A DNA stretch of 64,000 nucleotides from contig NZ_CP142523.1 of assembly GCF_036885605.1 (NCBI RefSeq), positions 2,976,001 to 3,040,000 on the forward strand, read 5' to 3'. The DNA is from Janthinobacterium sp. TB1-E2 (lineage in GTDB: Bacteria; Pseudomonadota; Gammaproteobacteria; Burkholderiales; Burkholderiaceae_D). Both the position numbers and the translations under genes were made by a program. Under the pieces are notes generated by a model that saw only the letters and a list, made by a program, of their open reading frames with translations, did not search any database and was not told the DNA's origin. Positions 25,077 to 34,072 of the stretch are shown piece by piece (position 1 is the first letter of the stretch; each line of letters opens with the position of its first letter).

Positions 25077-27227
25077 ATGTCTATTATTTATACTGGACGT
25101 AAAGCCCCCTTGGATGGGCGTCGCAGGCTCACGGCAAAAGAATCGTCACAACGTGCAAAAGCCATGGCATGTGTTAGATCACCTCACAAAACTGAATGCC
25201 AAGGGCAAGTTTATATCGGGCTGTTTTATGATGGGAGCGGAAATAATGCTGCATGGAGGCAGGTTGATCCCGTTGTCAATCCGAAAAATCTTACACAGCG
25301 GCAACGGAACAAGCACAGCAACGTTGCCAAGTTGTGGGATGCGCATCTTGAGCAAGAGAGAAATGGATATTTTAGTGTCTATATGCCAGGTGTAGGAACT
25401 CCGTTTGCTGCTATTGGTGACACTATTTCAGCCCTTACCGATAATGCTGGCGGTGGATTTGGCTATATGGGCGCCGATAGAATAAACTGGGGCATTACCT
25501 CGCTGTTCAATGCAGTGCATTCATACTTGACCGGCTTCAACTTAATTGAGTCCGACACACAGCGGGTGCTGGTTAACTTGATGAGTTCTCAGATGCTGCT
25601 GGGTAAAGAGGGCGTGCGGCGCTGGGCAATGTTGACCGCTCTGGAAGAGCGTCTTGCAAAGGTCGTAAAAACCCATCAGCGCAAGGTAAAGCAAATTAAT
25701 GTTTCCATTTTCGGTTTTTCCCGTGGCGCGGCCGAAGCGCGTGCCAGTGCACATTGGCTGCATCAGATATTTGAACGGGAAAATGGCGCATTTGAGCTTG
25801 CCGGCGTACCCATTCGGATAGGTTTCCTGGGAATTTTTGATACCGTTGCGGCAGTAGGTGTGGGTGATGTGACACCAGTCACCTTTGGTCATATGGCTTG
25901 GGGAGATGGAACGCAGAGTATCCATCCAGTAGTCGAAGAATGTGCCCACTTTATTGCTCTGCATGAACAGCGCGCGAGTTTTCCGTTGGAATCGGCAACT
26001 GGACGGGGTAATGTAGGATATCCCGGCATGCATTCCGATGTGGGCGGCGGTTATTACCCGGGAGAGCAGGGCCGATCCATGCCGGCCTGGGGGCCCTCAC
26101 CTCACTTGTCGCAGATACCGTTGATCGACATGCATTTCGCCGCCCTCAAAGCGGGAGTGCCGTTATTGACGATCAAAGAAATGAACGAAAAACAGCGTGT
26201 TGCTGTTCGAAAGTCTTTTTCCACCGACCCAAGACTGATCGCCTCCTACAACAACTGGCTGACGCATAACGGCATCAAGGGCGCAGACGTGAAGACCTTT
26301 ACCGAGGCGCATACAAAACAATATCTGCGCTGGCGCGGCATGTTGCACGCGCAGGGAACAGCGAAATTGAAGACCAAGCGCTTTTTCAAGGAGTCGGATA
26401 AGCCGGGCCAGAAAGACTTGCTGGAGGCCGATAGCGATCTGGGGGTATATCTGCGCTCCTGGCGCGAACGAAAGAATGCCAACGCGACCTTGTCGGGATG
26501 GCTCAATGAACGCGCCAAGACGGTCTTGCATCGCGTCAGCCCGGCTGGCATGCTGTTTGTCGAAGAAGGAAAAGACCCGTTAAGCGACTGGGAAGAGCGG
26601 TTTTTGAAAATCATGACGGAAGGCGCGCAGCCGCCGGCTGGCTGCGTCACGCTGTTTGAAGATTATGTACACGATTCCCGCGCCGGCTTTCGCATCTTGG
26701 GCAAGCACGAGCCGGTATGGCTGACCGGCGGCTATGGCCGCTTCCGCCACGTTTTCGTGCAAAGCGATGATTATTCGAACATGTCGAATATCGCCAATGA
26801 ATCGCTGAAGGCTGTCAAGGCAGCGGGCGATGCGGCCGTGACCTACTTCCAGAAACTGTATGGCTACACCGTCAGCACCTACCGGGTGGCGCGCAGAAAG
26901 ATCGCCGCCACCGCGCGGGCGGTGTCCGAGGCCGAAAAGCGGCTGGAACGGCAGGCGGTGGAAACGTACAGGGAAACGAGCCGGATGATCGTCGATGGCG
27001 CCACCCGCACCGGTCACGACGTGCACGATGCCGGGGTGGAGGCGGAAAAGAAATTGAAGCACGCAGTCAAAACCGCGAAAAATGCCATGCAGCAAGCCAG
27101 CCAGGAAGCCCGGCTTTATTATGAGGCAGAAAAAAAAGTCATTTTGAAGTACGCGAATGCAGAGGCCGAGTTGCTGGAGCAGCTGAAAAAGCGCTGGATC
27201 GAGCAAGACCGGGAAAAAACGAAATAA
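25077..27227 (+). CDS. tle1: Tle1-type T6SS lipase effector (DUF2235 alpha/beta-hydrolase)
   Basis: The 716-residue protein has a DUF2235 hydrolase domain: IGLFYDGSGNN at about 47-57, the nucleophile motif GFSRG at 213-217 (Ser215), FDTVAAVG with Asp255, and PGMHSDVGGGY with His319/Asp321, matching the Tle1 Ser-Asp-His arrangement. About 590-716 form a long charged, probably coiled, tail. Tle1 enzymes hydrolyse phospholipids in target cells. Start 25077 was chosen after TGGAGC. The frame opening at 25008 overlaps the upstream gene. No signal peptide is present, as expected for T6SS cargo. Confidence 0.88.
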   Translation: MSIIYTGRKAPLDGRRRLTAKESSQRAKAMACVRSPHKTECQGQVYIGLFYDGSGNNAAWRQVDPVVNPKNLTQRQRNKHSNVAKLWDAHLEQERNGYFSVYMPGVGTPFAAIGDTISALTDNAGGGFGYMGADRINWGITSLFNAVHSYLTGFNLIESDTQRVLVNLMSSQMLLGKEGVRRWAMLTALEERLAKVVKTHQRKVKQINVSIFGFSRGAAEARASAHWLHQIFERENGAFELAGVPIRIGFLGIFDTVAAVGVGDVTPVTFGHMAWGDGTQSIHPVVEECAHFIALHEQRASFPLESATGRGNVGYPGMHSDVGGGYYPGEQGRSMPAWGPSPHLSQIPLIDMHFAALKAGVPLLTIKEMNEKQRVAVRKSFSTDPRLIASYNNWLTHNGIKGADVKTFTEAHTKQYLRWRGMLHAQGTAKLKTKRFFKESDKPGQKDLLEADSDLGVYLRSWRERKNANATLSGWLNERAKTVLHRVSPAGMLFVEEGKDPLSDWEERFLKIMTEGAQPPAGCVTLFEDYVHDSRAGFRILGKHEPVWLTGGYGRFRHVFVQSDDYSNMSNIANESLKAVKAAGDAAVTYFQKLYGYTVSTYRVARRKIAATARAVSEAEKRLERQAVETYRETSRMIVDGATRTGHDVHDAGVEAEKKLKHAVKTAKNAMQQASQEARLYYEAEKKVILKYANAEAELLEQLKKRWIEQDREKTK

Positions 27228-27246
27228 GACGGAGTCAGGTACAGCC

Positions 27247-27279
27247 GCCTCTGGCGGCGGCAAAGGCACCGCCAGAGGC
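27247..27279. terminator. Hairpin between convergent genes
   Basis: A perfect 11-bp stem, GCCTCTGGCGG (27247-27257) with CCGCCAGAGGC (27269-27279), lies in the 59-bp gap between the convergent lipase gene and tssA. It may end transcription from both sides, though neither strand has a strong T-run. Confidence 0.55.
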
Positions 27280-27286
27280 ATGGATA

Positions 27287-28336
27287 TTAGCCATTGCCGG
27301 GCGGTTGCACACCCAGCAGCTCTTCAATATGCGCCAGCGAACCGGCATCCTTGACCACCGAACGCAGCCAGCTGTGCAAATCCTGGTCGGCCGCATTGGC
27401 GGCCTTGTCGGCAAAATAGGAGACGGGGCTGTGCGGTTCGCTGCGGCGGAAGAATTGCGCCACGGCGCGTAGTTGCTCGATCGCCTGTGCACGCGTGGTG
27501 ATGGTGCCTGGCGGTCCGGCTGGGATCGCTGGCACGGCCGGCGCCATCGCGCTTTCAGCCATGGCCACACCGCCATCCGCCGCAGCGGCGGGCGCGGCGG
27601 GCGCCACGCTGGCACTGGAGGGCATTACGCGCAGCATCGCTTCGACGGCTTCGCGTGCCGTGGAAAAGGCTGGGCTGTCGTTGCCCAGGCGGGCGTCGAC
27701 GACTCTTTCAAGCTTGCGCAGCGCTTCCAGGCAATCTTGCGCGTCGACGGCGAAACTGGCGCAAAAGGCGGCCGAGTTGTTGCGCCGTGCCGCTTCCATG
27801 TCGGACAACTTGACGCCCTCATGCTGCCTGGCGGAATCCCCCGGGGCGGCCTGGCGTCGCGCAGTCTCGAAATCGATGGTGGAAAAAGCGCCGCCTGGGC
27901 CGCCCGTGATGGGCACTTCGCGCAGCAGCGCGGGGATGCGCGAGAGTATCCAGCTCAGGTTGCCGATGCGCTGCTCCTGGTCGCCGTCCTCGGCTTCGGG
28001 GAACAGACCCCGGTCCCAGAATTTTTCGCACAGCCCCGCCAGCACCAGCAAGCCTTCGGCCATGCCGCGCAGGTGGTGGCGCTTGGTGCCCGCTTCCGTC
28101 AGCCAGACGGCCAGGCGCAGATCCTTGCTGCTGCCGGCAAGCAGGCCGGCGCAGCTGCGCACGACGAAGTCCCAGTCGGCCTCCTTCAGGTCGGCAACCC
28201 ATTCGCCCTGGTCGAGCGTGGGGTCGTCGAACTTGCGCGCCAACGTGATCGCGTCGAGTTCGGGCGAAAACGCCAGGTCCACGCCTGCCGGTTGTTCATT
28301 GCTGATCGGAAGTAATAACTGTTCGGCTGAAAACAT
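27287..28336 (-). CDS. tssA: TssA, T6SS cap/priming protein
   Basis: The 349-residue protein begins MFSAEQLLLPISNEQPAGVD and has the ImpA_N domain (LAVWLTEAGTKRHHLRGMAEGLLVL; GNLSWILSRIPALLREVPI), a Pro/Ala-rich linker, and a short C-terminal part (EQLRAVAQFFRRSEPHSPV...DLHSWLRSVV) typical of the short TssA class. TssA directs baseplate docking and sheath growth. Start 28336 is set by AGAGGA. The longer frame from 28378 is less likely. It is the last gene of the tssM unit. Confidence 0.93.
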   Translation of the reverse strand: MFSAEQLLLPISNEQPAGVDLAFSPELDAITLARKFDDPTLDQGEWVADLKEADWDFVVRSCAGLLAGSSKDLRLAVWLTEAGTKRHHLRGMAEGLLVLAGLCEKFWDRGLFPEAEDGDQEQRIGNLSWILSRIPALLREVPITGGPGGAFSTIDFETARRQAAPGDSARQHEGVKLSDMEAARRNNSAAFCASFAVDAQDCLEALRKLERVVDARLGNDSPAFSTAREAVEAMLRVMPSSASVAPAAPAAAADGGVAMAESAMAPAVPAIPAGPPGTITTRAQAIEQLRAVAQFFRRSEPHSPVSYFADKAANAADQDLHSWLRSVVKDAGSLAHIEELLGVQPPGNG

Positions 28337-28355
28337 GTGGTCCTCTGATGGATGG

Positions 28356-29150
28356 TTATTGCGCCATGCGAAATTCAATGCGCCGGTTGCGGGCGCGCCC
28401 GTCCGCCGTGTCGTTGCTGGCGATCGGCCGGTCGGAGCCCTGGCCCGATGCCGTCAGCAGGTCGCTGTGGATGCCTTTCGATGCCAGGTAGAATTTGACG
28501 GCCTCGGCCCGCGCCTGGCTCAGGCTCTGGTTACTGGCGCGCAAGCCCTGGTTGTCGGTATGGCCGATGATCTCGACCTTGCGGCCGGCCAGCTTTTGCA
28601 TGGCTGCCGCCATTTCATCGAGGATGGCGCGGCCCGACGGCGTCAAGGTGGCCTTGCCGCTTTCAAACTCGATCGTGCGGTTGGCCAGGGTTGTGTCGAG
28701 CACGCCTTGCTCGCTGGCCGACACGCGCAGGCCATTGTTGACGGTGTAGGTGGGATTGAGGCTGGTGGCGATATCGCTGGCGATTTTTTGCCGCTGCGCC
28801 TCGTTCGCCACTTCGCCGCGCACGCTGACGACGCTGCCGTCGATTTTCAGCTGGCCGCGGCTGATCTGCTTGAGGTTGGGCGACAGCAGCTTTTGCACAT
28901 ACGCGTTCCAGTTGGCGGGCAGCACCACCTGGCCGACGGCGATCTGGTCGACCACCTTGTCGGTGCCGTACAGCTCGCGCAGGCGCACCAGCACGGCCGC
29001 CTTGCTCGCTTCGTCGGGCACGGTACCGGAGGCCAGCACCTGGCCTGGCTGCGGCGTGGCGGCCGTGGGTATCGCTGTGGGCGCTTGCGCCGAAGCGGAC
29101 ATGGCGGCCAGCGCCATGCCGAGGAGGAGAACGATACGGGATAGGCGCAT
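28356..29150 (-). CDS. OmpA-like peptidoglycan-binding protein of the T6SS
   Basis: The 264-residue protein has a signal peptide (MRLSRIVLLLGMALAAMSASA), a central region with a BON-like repeat (LKIDGSVVSVRGEVANEAQR), and a C-terminal OmpA domain with TIEFESGKATLTPSGRAIL, IIGHTDNQG and NRRIEFRM. Such proteins bind peptidoglycan and can anchor the T6SS trans-envelope complex, which fits because TssL here has no peptidoglycan-binding domain. It sits between tagF and tssA, 2 bp after tagF. Confidence 0.85.
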   Translation of the reverse strand: MRLSRIVLLLGMALAAMSASAQAPTAIPTAATPQPGQVLASGTVPDEASKAAVLVRLRELYGTDKVVDQIAVGQVVLPANWNAYVQKLLSPNLKQISRGQLKIDGSVVSVRGEVANEAQRQKIASDIATSLNPTYTVNNGLRVSASEQGVLDTTLANRTIEFESGKATLTPSGRAILDEMAAAMQKLAGRKVEIIGHTDNQGLRASNQSLSQARAEAVKFYLASKGIHSDLLTASGQGSDRPIASNDTADGRARNRRIEFRMAQ

Positions 29151-29152
29151 GG

Positions 29153-30133
29153 TCAGGTTCCGATAAAGGCGGCGCGCAAGGAATCGTGCGCCAATTTGAG
29201 CGAGAGGTTGGCTTGCGCCAGATAGGTCGACACTTTCTTGATCGCATAGTCGCTGCCGACCTGTTCCTCGACCCAGTCCAGGTCGTCGAACGCGATATGG
29301 TGATCGAGTGCCGCTTGCGGGTTCATCAGCACATGCAGGGTTTGCGCCGACGCGCCGGAAAATCCCAGCACCAGCGTCTGGCGGCCGCGCAGCCGGGTGA
29401 TGAACAGCGCCAGCTCGAAGTCGGCGCGCGCCAGGAACGGCGTGATCAGGTGCATCCAGAACGCCGCCACCATGTTGCGGTACAGCGGGTCGGCCGGCAG
29501 CGGCAATTCGAGGCTTTTCTCCAGCCGGCTGGAACTGCTGGCCATCACCGGCTGCAGCAGCAGGCCCAGCGCCAGCAGCACCTGCCGCACCGTGCCCGTG
29601 AAACCGGTGGGCGCCAGCAGCGCGTCGAGTTCGCCCACGGTCTGCATGTCGAGGAAGTCATTGAAGGTGGCTTCATAGGCGGCGGCGCGCAGGTCGAGGT
29701 CGATGCTGGCATGGCTGGCCGCGTGCAGCGCGTTGCCCGCATCGGGGCCGCGCATGTCGTTGCTGAGCGCCTCGAAACGGTTCCACAGGCGCGACAGCAC
29801 CAGCGGACTGTTGGCGACAAACGCGGCCGGCTGGTCCACTTCCATGGTGCTCATCATCAGGAAGGGAAAACGGCGCGACGAGGCATCGCTGCTGGCGGCG
29901 ATATGGCCGGCGATGGCGCGCCCACGGCGCGGGCCGATAAAGGCGAAATGCATGGGCGGCAGCGCATCGTAGGTCAGCTTCCAGCGTGCGTCGGCGCTGA
30001 GCAGGTCCATCGCCTGCGCCAGCCAGTCGTCGAGGATCTTCAGCAGGGCCGGGTTGTCGCTGGCCTTGACGAAGTCGCCGCGGCTGGGCAGCTTGCCGAA
30101 ATAGCCGATCGGGGTGGCGGTGGTGCGGTTCAT
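29153..30133 (-). CDS. tagF: TagF, T6SS accessory/regulatory protein
   Basis: The 326-residue product begins MNRTTATPIGYFGKLPSRGD and includes GDFVKASDNPALLKILDDWL, characteristic of TagF/ImpM. TagF represses T6SS firing in Pseudomonas, but its role varies between species. The start overlaps the tssM stop by 4 bp (ATGA). A longer upstream frame is antisense-like noise inside tssM. No separate TagF-linked phosphatase or kinase (PppA/PpkA) is encoded in the window. Confidence 0.9.
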   Translation of the reverse strand: MNRTTATPIGYFGKLPSRGDFVKASDNPALLKILDDWLAQAMDLLSADARWKLTYDALPPMHFAFIGPRRGRAIAGHIAASSDASSRRFPFLMMSTMEVDQPAAFVANSPLVLSRLWNRFEALSNDMRGPDAGNALHAASHASIDLDLRAAAYEATFNDFLDMQTVGELDALLAPTGFTGTVRQVLLALGLLLQPVMASSSSRLEKSLELPLPADPLYRNMVAAFWMHLITPFLARADFELALFITRLRGRQTLVLGFSGASAQTLHVLMNPQAALDHHIAFDDLDWVEEQVGSDYAIKKVSTYLAQANLSLKLAHDSLRAAFIGT

Positions 30134-33100
30134 GGCGCGACGGCGGCATTGGCCGCGGTGGTGCCTGCCGGCGCGGGAGTGTTGACGGCCGGAACGCTCT
30201 GGGCCACGATTTCCGGCAGCTTCAGGCCGCGGAAGCCCGCGGCGCCCGAGGCGGTGGCCGGTGCCGCAACCGGCGCCGGAGTGGCGACGATCTTCAGGTT
30301 GGCCGCCACGCTCACGCCGCTGTTTTCCCAGCTCAGTTCGAATACGCCGCCATCCTTGCGCTTGCGCTTGGCCGAATCGATCATTTTCTTCAGGCCGAAA
30401 TGGCCAGGCTCGTTGAGCAACACGACCGTGCGGCCTTCCGGCGTGATGGCGCTGATGCGCGCGCCGGGCGTGCCTTGCGGATTCGGCCAGACCATATGGA
30501 TCCACGGCTGCGGCTGGCCGCGCCAGCGCAGCGCCTGGCCGTCGATCTCGATCGTGTACTCGGTGGCGCCGGTGGCGGCCAGCGCCTGCAGGTCGAAACG
30601 GGTTTGCGCTTCGCCGGCGCCGGCCGCCGTGGCCACGCCGTTGGCGCTGAGTGGAGCGATCCAGCCGGGGAAGCTGGCCACCACGGACGGTGCCAGGCCG
30701 ATGCCCATGTTGGCCCAGGTCTTGGCGCTGAGCGAATCGCCACGGCGCACCACCAGCGGGCCGATGGTGGTATTGAAGAACTTGGCGATGCTGCCTTCCG
30801 GCCCGAACACCTGGCCGATGTCGGCATTGCTGGCCTCGCTACCCGAAGCGGGCGCAAACGGATACTTGGGCGCCAGGGTTTTCTGGAACGGTTCGAGCAC
30901 CTGCGCCAGCCAGACCTTGTTGATTTCCGTCTCGGTCGGCTTGATGATGACGGCGAACGTCTGCATCAGCGGGCGTACCAGCAGCGGCCGGATGGCCTGC
31001 TTTTGCGCATCGGTCATGCCGGTCAGCATCTGTTCATCCACGTATTTGAGCGCATCGGCCAGTTCCGAACCGGTGCCGTCCAGCGTCTGCTGCATGAACT
31101 GTTTGGCGCCGGGGCCCGTATCGCCCTGGTTCTTGATCTGGTTGAAGCGGGCGCGCAGCTTCGACAGCGCGTCCATGTAGCCGCGCATCAGCGAAGCGTC
31201 TTTGTCCTTGGTCACCACCAGGCGGGCCACACCGGAAAACTCGCGGCCCACCGGCCCCATCGGCAAGGCGCCGGCGGCGGGCGCGCCGCTGCCGATGTTG
31301 ACGTTGATGCCGGACGGTTTCTGGCGCAGGATGGTTTCCTTGAACCAGCCCATCATGCCGCGCTGGGCCCGCTGCAAGCCCTGGCCCAGCAGCGAGGGGT
31401 TGTCCCACGAGGTTTCCTTGTACACCGTTTCGATCAGCTTGTTGATCGGCGAGGTTTGCGGATCGCCGAGCCGGTTCATGGCCGCCGCCGCGTTGTCGAA
31501 GCCGTTCAACTCGCGGATGCTGACGCCCTGGATGAATTTCTGCCATTCCTTGGCGTAGTCCGTTTTATACAGTTCGACCAGCGCTTTCTGGATCTGCTCC
31601 GGGCTGCCTTCGAGGGTCAGGTCGTCCTTCGACGCCGTTTTCAGCACCCAGTCGGCGCTTTGCAGTTCGCGGTTGGCCGCTTCCTGGAAGGCTTGCTGGA
31701 TGAATTGTTCCCAGGCGTCGCGTGTAAACGTGCCGGGAATGGCGTAGCTCCCCAGCACCAGTTCCTTGTCCTGCTCGCCGACAATGCGGGCCACCGTCAT
31801 CGAGGCGAAGCGCGTGGCGGCGCGCGCCTTGACGTCGGCGTACACGCGCTCGCGGGCCGGCATGCCCCGCACCACGCGGCGCAGGCTGTCGCGCGACTGG
31901 TCGACCAGCGCCAGCTTGCTGTCGACCTGCGGCCAGGACGGGTCGTTGATCTGGGTGAGGTAGAACGAAATCATGCGTTCGGCGCTGCGTATCATCTGTT
32001 CGCGCGGCATGCTGCCGCGGTTGCTGTCGAGCCAGACCCGCCAGAAACGGGTCAGCTGGTCATTCAGGTGGCTCGCTTCGGCGCGCGACTTGTCGCTCAG
32101 CATCAGATAGGTTTTCAGGGCGTTATAGGCGTCTTCCACATTGGCCGGCGAGGCGTCCTTGAACTGCTGTGCGCCGAGGTTGACGGCGGCCGCCGTGGCT
32201 GGCGGTGCGGCGGCAGGGGCGCTTGCCAGGGCTGGCGTCGGCGTGGCGGCCGCCGGTGCGGCCAGGGTGCCGGCTGGCGCGGGCAGGGTAGCGGCCGCGC
32301 CGGCCGACACCGCGCCCGACTGCGGCGTGCTGGCCATCGGCTGCAAGCGGCTGGCGCCGGCATTGACCTCGGCCAGGAAGGCTTCCAGCGATTGCGCGAC
32401 CGGGGTCAGCATCACTTCACGCACACCCGAGAAATACTCTTCGCGCAGTTTGCGTTCCAGCAGTTCCCCCTGATACAGGCCCAGGCCCAGCGAGATGGGC
32501 CGGCTGTTGCGGTAGGCATCGAGCTGTTCGATCCGGTCCTGCATGATTTCCAGCGCTTCGAAACGCGATTGCAGGTCGAGCCGCTTGTCCTGCACCTTGA
32601 TCGCCTGGTCCAGGTCGGCCTGCACGTTGGCCACCAACTGGCGGTTGGCCATGTAGGACCAGCTCCAGCCGGCCAGCGCCAGGCCCACCAGCGCGGTGGC
32701 GGCAAAGAAAGTGGCGTAGCGCAGGCGGGTCTTGGCTGGACTGGCGTACTGGGCGACCAGCTCCCTGTCGGCGAAGATCACCTTGCGAAACAGATTGAGC
32801 AGGAAATAGCCGTGCTGGTCCTGCACCGCGTTCTGTTGCTGCGGCTGCAATTTCAAATCGAAGCGCTGCGCCACGCGTTCCGACGAGGCCGATACCGACA
32901 TGCCTTCCTGCAACGCGCTGGTGAAATAGAAGCCGCGCATGACGGGCTTGAACTGGAACGGGTTTTCCTCGAACAGGGTGGCGATGAAGGCGCGCAGCGA
33001 ACCCTTGATCGCGCTGAACTCGAGCGGGAAGGTGAACACGCCCGGCGGCATGCGTTCCTGCTGCTGCAGCGCCATGCTGGCCAGGCTCAGCTCTTTCAGG

Positions 33101-34029
33101 CCGTCATACAGTTCGTCGAAACGCTGGTCGAACTGCTCCAGTACGTCCTGTTTGGAACTGGTCTGGCTGTAGGGCAGGGTGGCGCCCCATACCCGGTCGC
33201 GTTCGCCCCGTTCGGTGTCCTGGAAGAATTCGTTGAAACCGGTAATCAGGTCGGCCTTGGTGAACACCACGTAGACGGGCGCGTGCACTTCCAGCTTTTC
33301 CGTCAGTTCTTGCACCCGCTGGCGCAGGTTCTTGGCCAGATTGATGGCGAACTCGGGCCGGCTGCCAGTCAGTTCGGCAATGCTGACGGCGATGATGATG
33401 CCGTTGATCGGCGCGCGCTTGCGGTGTTTTTTCAGCAGCGCCAGGAAGCCGAACCATTCGGCGCGGTCTTCGTCGTTGACGGAATAGCGGCCCGCCGTGT
33501 CGAGCAGGATTCCATCGGTGGTGAAGAACCAGTCGCAATTGCGGGTGCCGCCGATGCCTTGCACGATCTTGCTGTCGGCAAAAGGAAACTGCAGGCCGGA
33601 ATTGGCGATCGCCGTGCTCTTGCCGGCCGCCGGGTTGCCGATGACCATATACCAGGGCAGCTCATACAGGGCCGCGTCACCTGACAGCTGGCCCAGCTTG
33701 GACGTCTTGATGGTACCGATCGCTTCGAGCATGCGCTTGCGGATGGTTTCGGTTTCCTCGCGCTGGGTAGGGCCCGCCTTGGGCGCCGCGCCAGCCGTCT
33801 GCTGTTCCAGCATGCCGCCGAACCGTGCGGCATCGCGCTGGCGGCGCCTGCGCTGCAGCCACCATACCGCGCTGGCGATCAGCAGGACCAGCGCCAGCGG
33901 CGGCACGATCCATACCAGCGGCCATTCGAAGATGATGGCGCAACTGGCCAGCAGTGCGGCCAGCGCCACGAAGCCGATGGCGAACAGGCTGAAACGGGTA
34001 GTAATGGAATGCCAGAATCGTTGCATCAT
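30130..34029 (-). CDS. tssM: TssM/IcmF, T6SS inner-membrane core protein
   Basis: The ~1299-residue protein has two N-terminal TM helices (~12-32, ~37-57), a cytoplasmic GTPase-like domain with Walker A GNPAAGKST at 131-139 and DTAGRY, a third TM helix near residue 440, and a large periplasmic IcmF/DUF1215 region interrupted by a Pro/Ala-rich insert. The C-terminus contacts the outer-membrane lipoprotein in other systems. The start is uncertain: ATGATG at 34029-34024 fits the TM layout, while an ATG at 34101 would overlap the upstream gene by 29 bp. Confidence 0.94.
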   Translation of the reverse strand: MMQRFWHSITTRFSLFAIGFVALAALLASCAIIFEWPLVWIVPPLALVLLIASAVWWLQRRRRQRDAARFGGMLEQQTAGAAPKAGPTQREETETIRKRMLEAIGTIKTSKLGQLSGDAALYELPWYMVIGNPAAGKSTAIANSGLQFPFADSKIVQGIGGTRNCDWFFTTDGILLDTAGRYSVNDEDRAEWFGFLALLKKHRKRAPINGIIIAVSIAELTGSRPEFAINLAKNLRQRVQELTEKLEVHAPVYVVFTKADLITGFNEFFQDTERGERDRVWGATLPYSQTSSKQDVLEQFDQRFDELYDGLKELSLASMALQQQERMPPGVFTFPLEFSAIKGSLRAFIATLFEENPFQFKPVMRGFYFTSALQEGMSVSASSERVAQRFDLKLQPQQQNAVQDQHGYFLLNLFRKVIFADRELVAQYASPAKTRLRYATFFAATALVGLALAGWSWSYMANRQLVANVQADLDQAIKVQDKRLDLQSRFEALEIMQDRIEQLDAYRNSRPISLGLGLYQGELLERKLREEYFSGVREVMLTPVAQSLEAFLAEVNAGASRLQPMASTPQSGAVSAGAAATLPAPAGTLAAPAAATPTPALASAPAAAPPATAAAVNLGAQQFKDASPANVEDAYNALKTYLMLSDKSRAEASHLNDQLTRFWRVWLDSNRGSMPREQMIRSAERMISFYLTQINDPSWPQVDSKLALVDQSRDSLRRVVRGMPARERVYADVKARAATRFASMTVARIVGEQDKELVLGSYAIPGTFTRDAWEQFIQQAFQEAANRELQSADWVLKTASKDDLTLEGSPEQIQKALVELYKTDYAKEWQKFIQGVSIRELNGFDNAAAAMNRLGDPQTSPINKLIETVYKETSWDNPSLLGQGLQRAQRGMMGWFKETILRQKPSGINVNIGSGAPAAGALPMGPVGREFSGVARLVVTKDKDASLMRGYMDALSKLRARFNQIKNQGDTGPGAKQFMQQTLDGTGSELADALKYVDEQMLTGMTDAQKQAIRPLLVRPLMQTFAVIIKPTETEINKVWLAQVLEPFQKTLAPKYPFAPASGSEASNADIGQVFGPEGSIAKFFNTTIGPLVVRRGDSLSAKTWANMGIGLAPSVVASFPGWIAPLSANGVATAAGAGEAQTRFDLQALAATGATEYTIEIDGQALRWRGQPQPWIHMVWPNPQGTPGARISAITPEGRTVVLLNEPGHFGLKKMIDSAKRKRKDGGVFELSWENSGVSVAANLKIVATPAPVAAPATASGAAGFRGLKLPEIVAQSVPAVNTPAPAGTTAANAAVAP

Positions 34030-34072
34030 AGTATGAGGGGCGAGAGGTTGATAGGCATGGTGGAGGGAGGGG

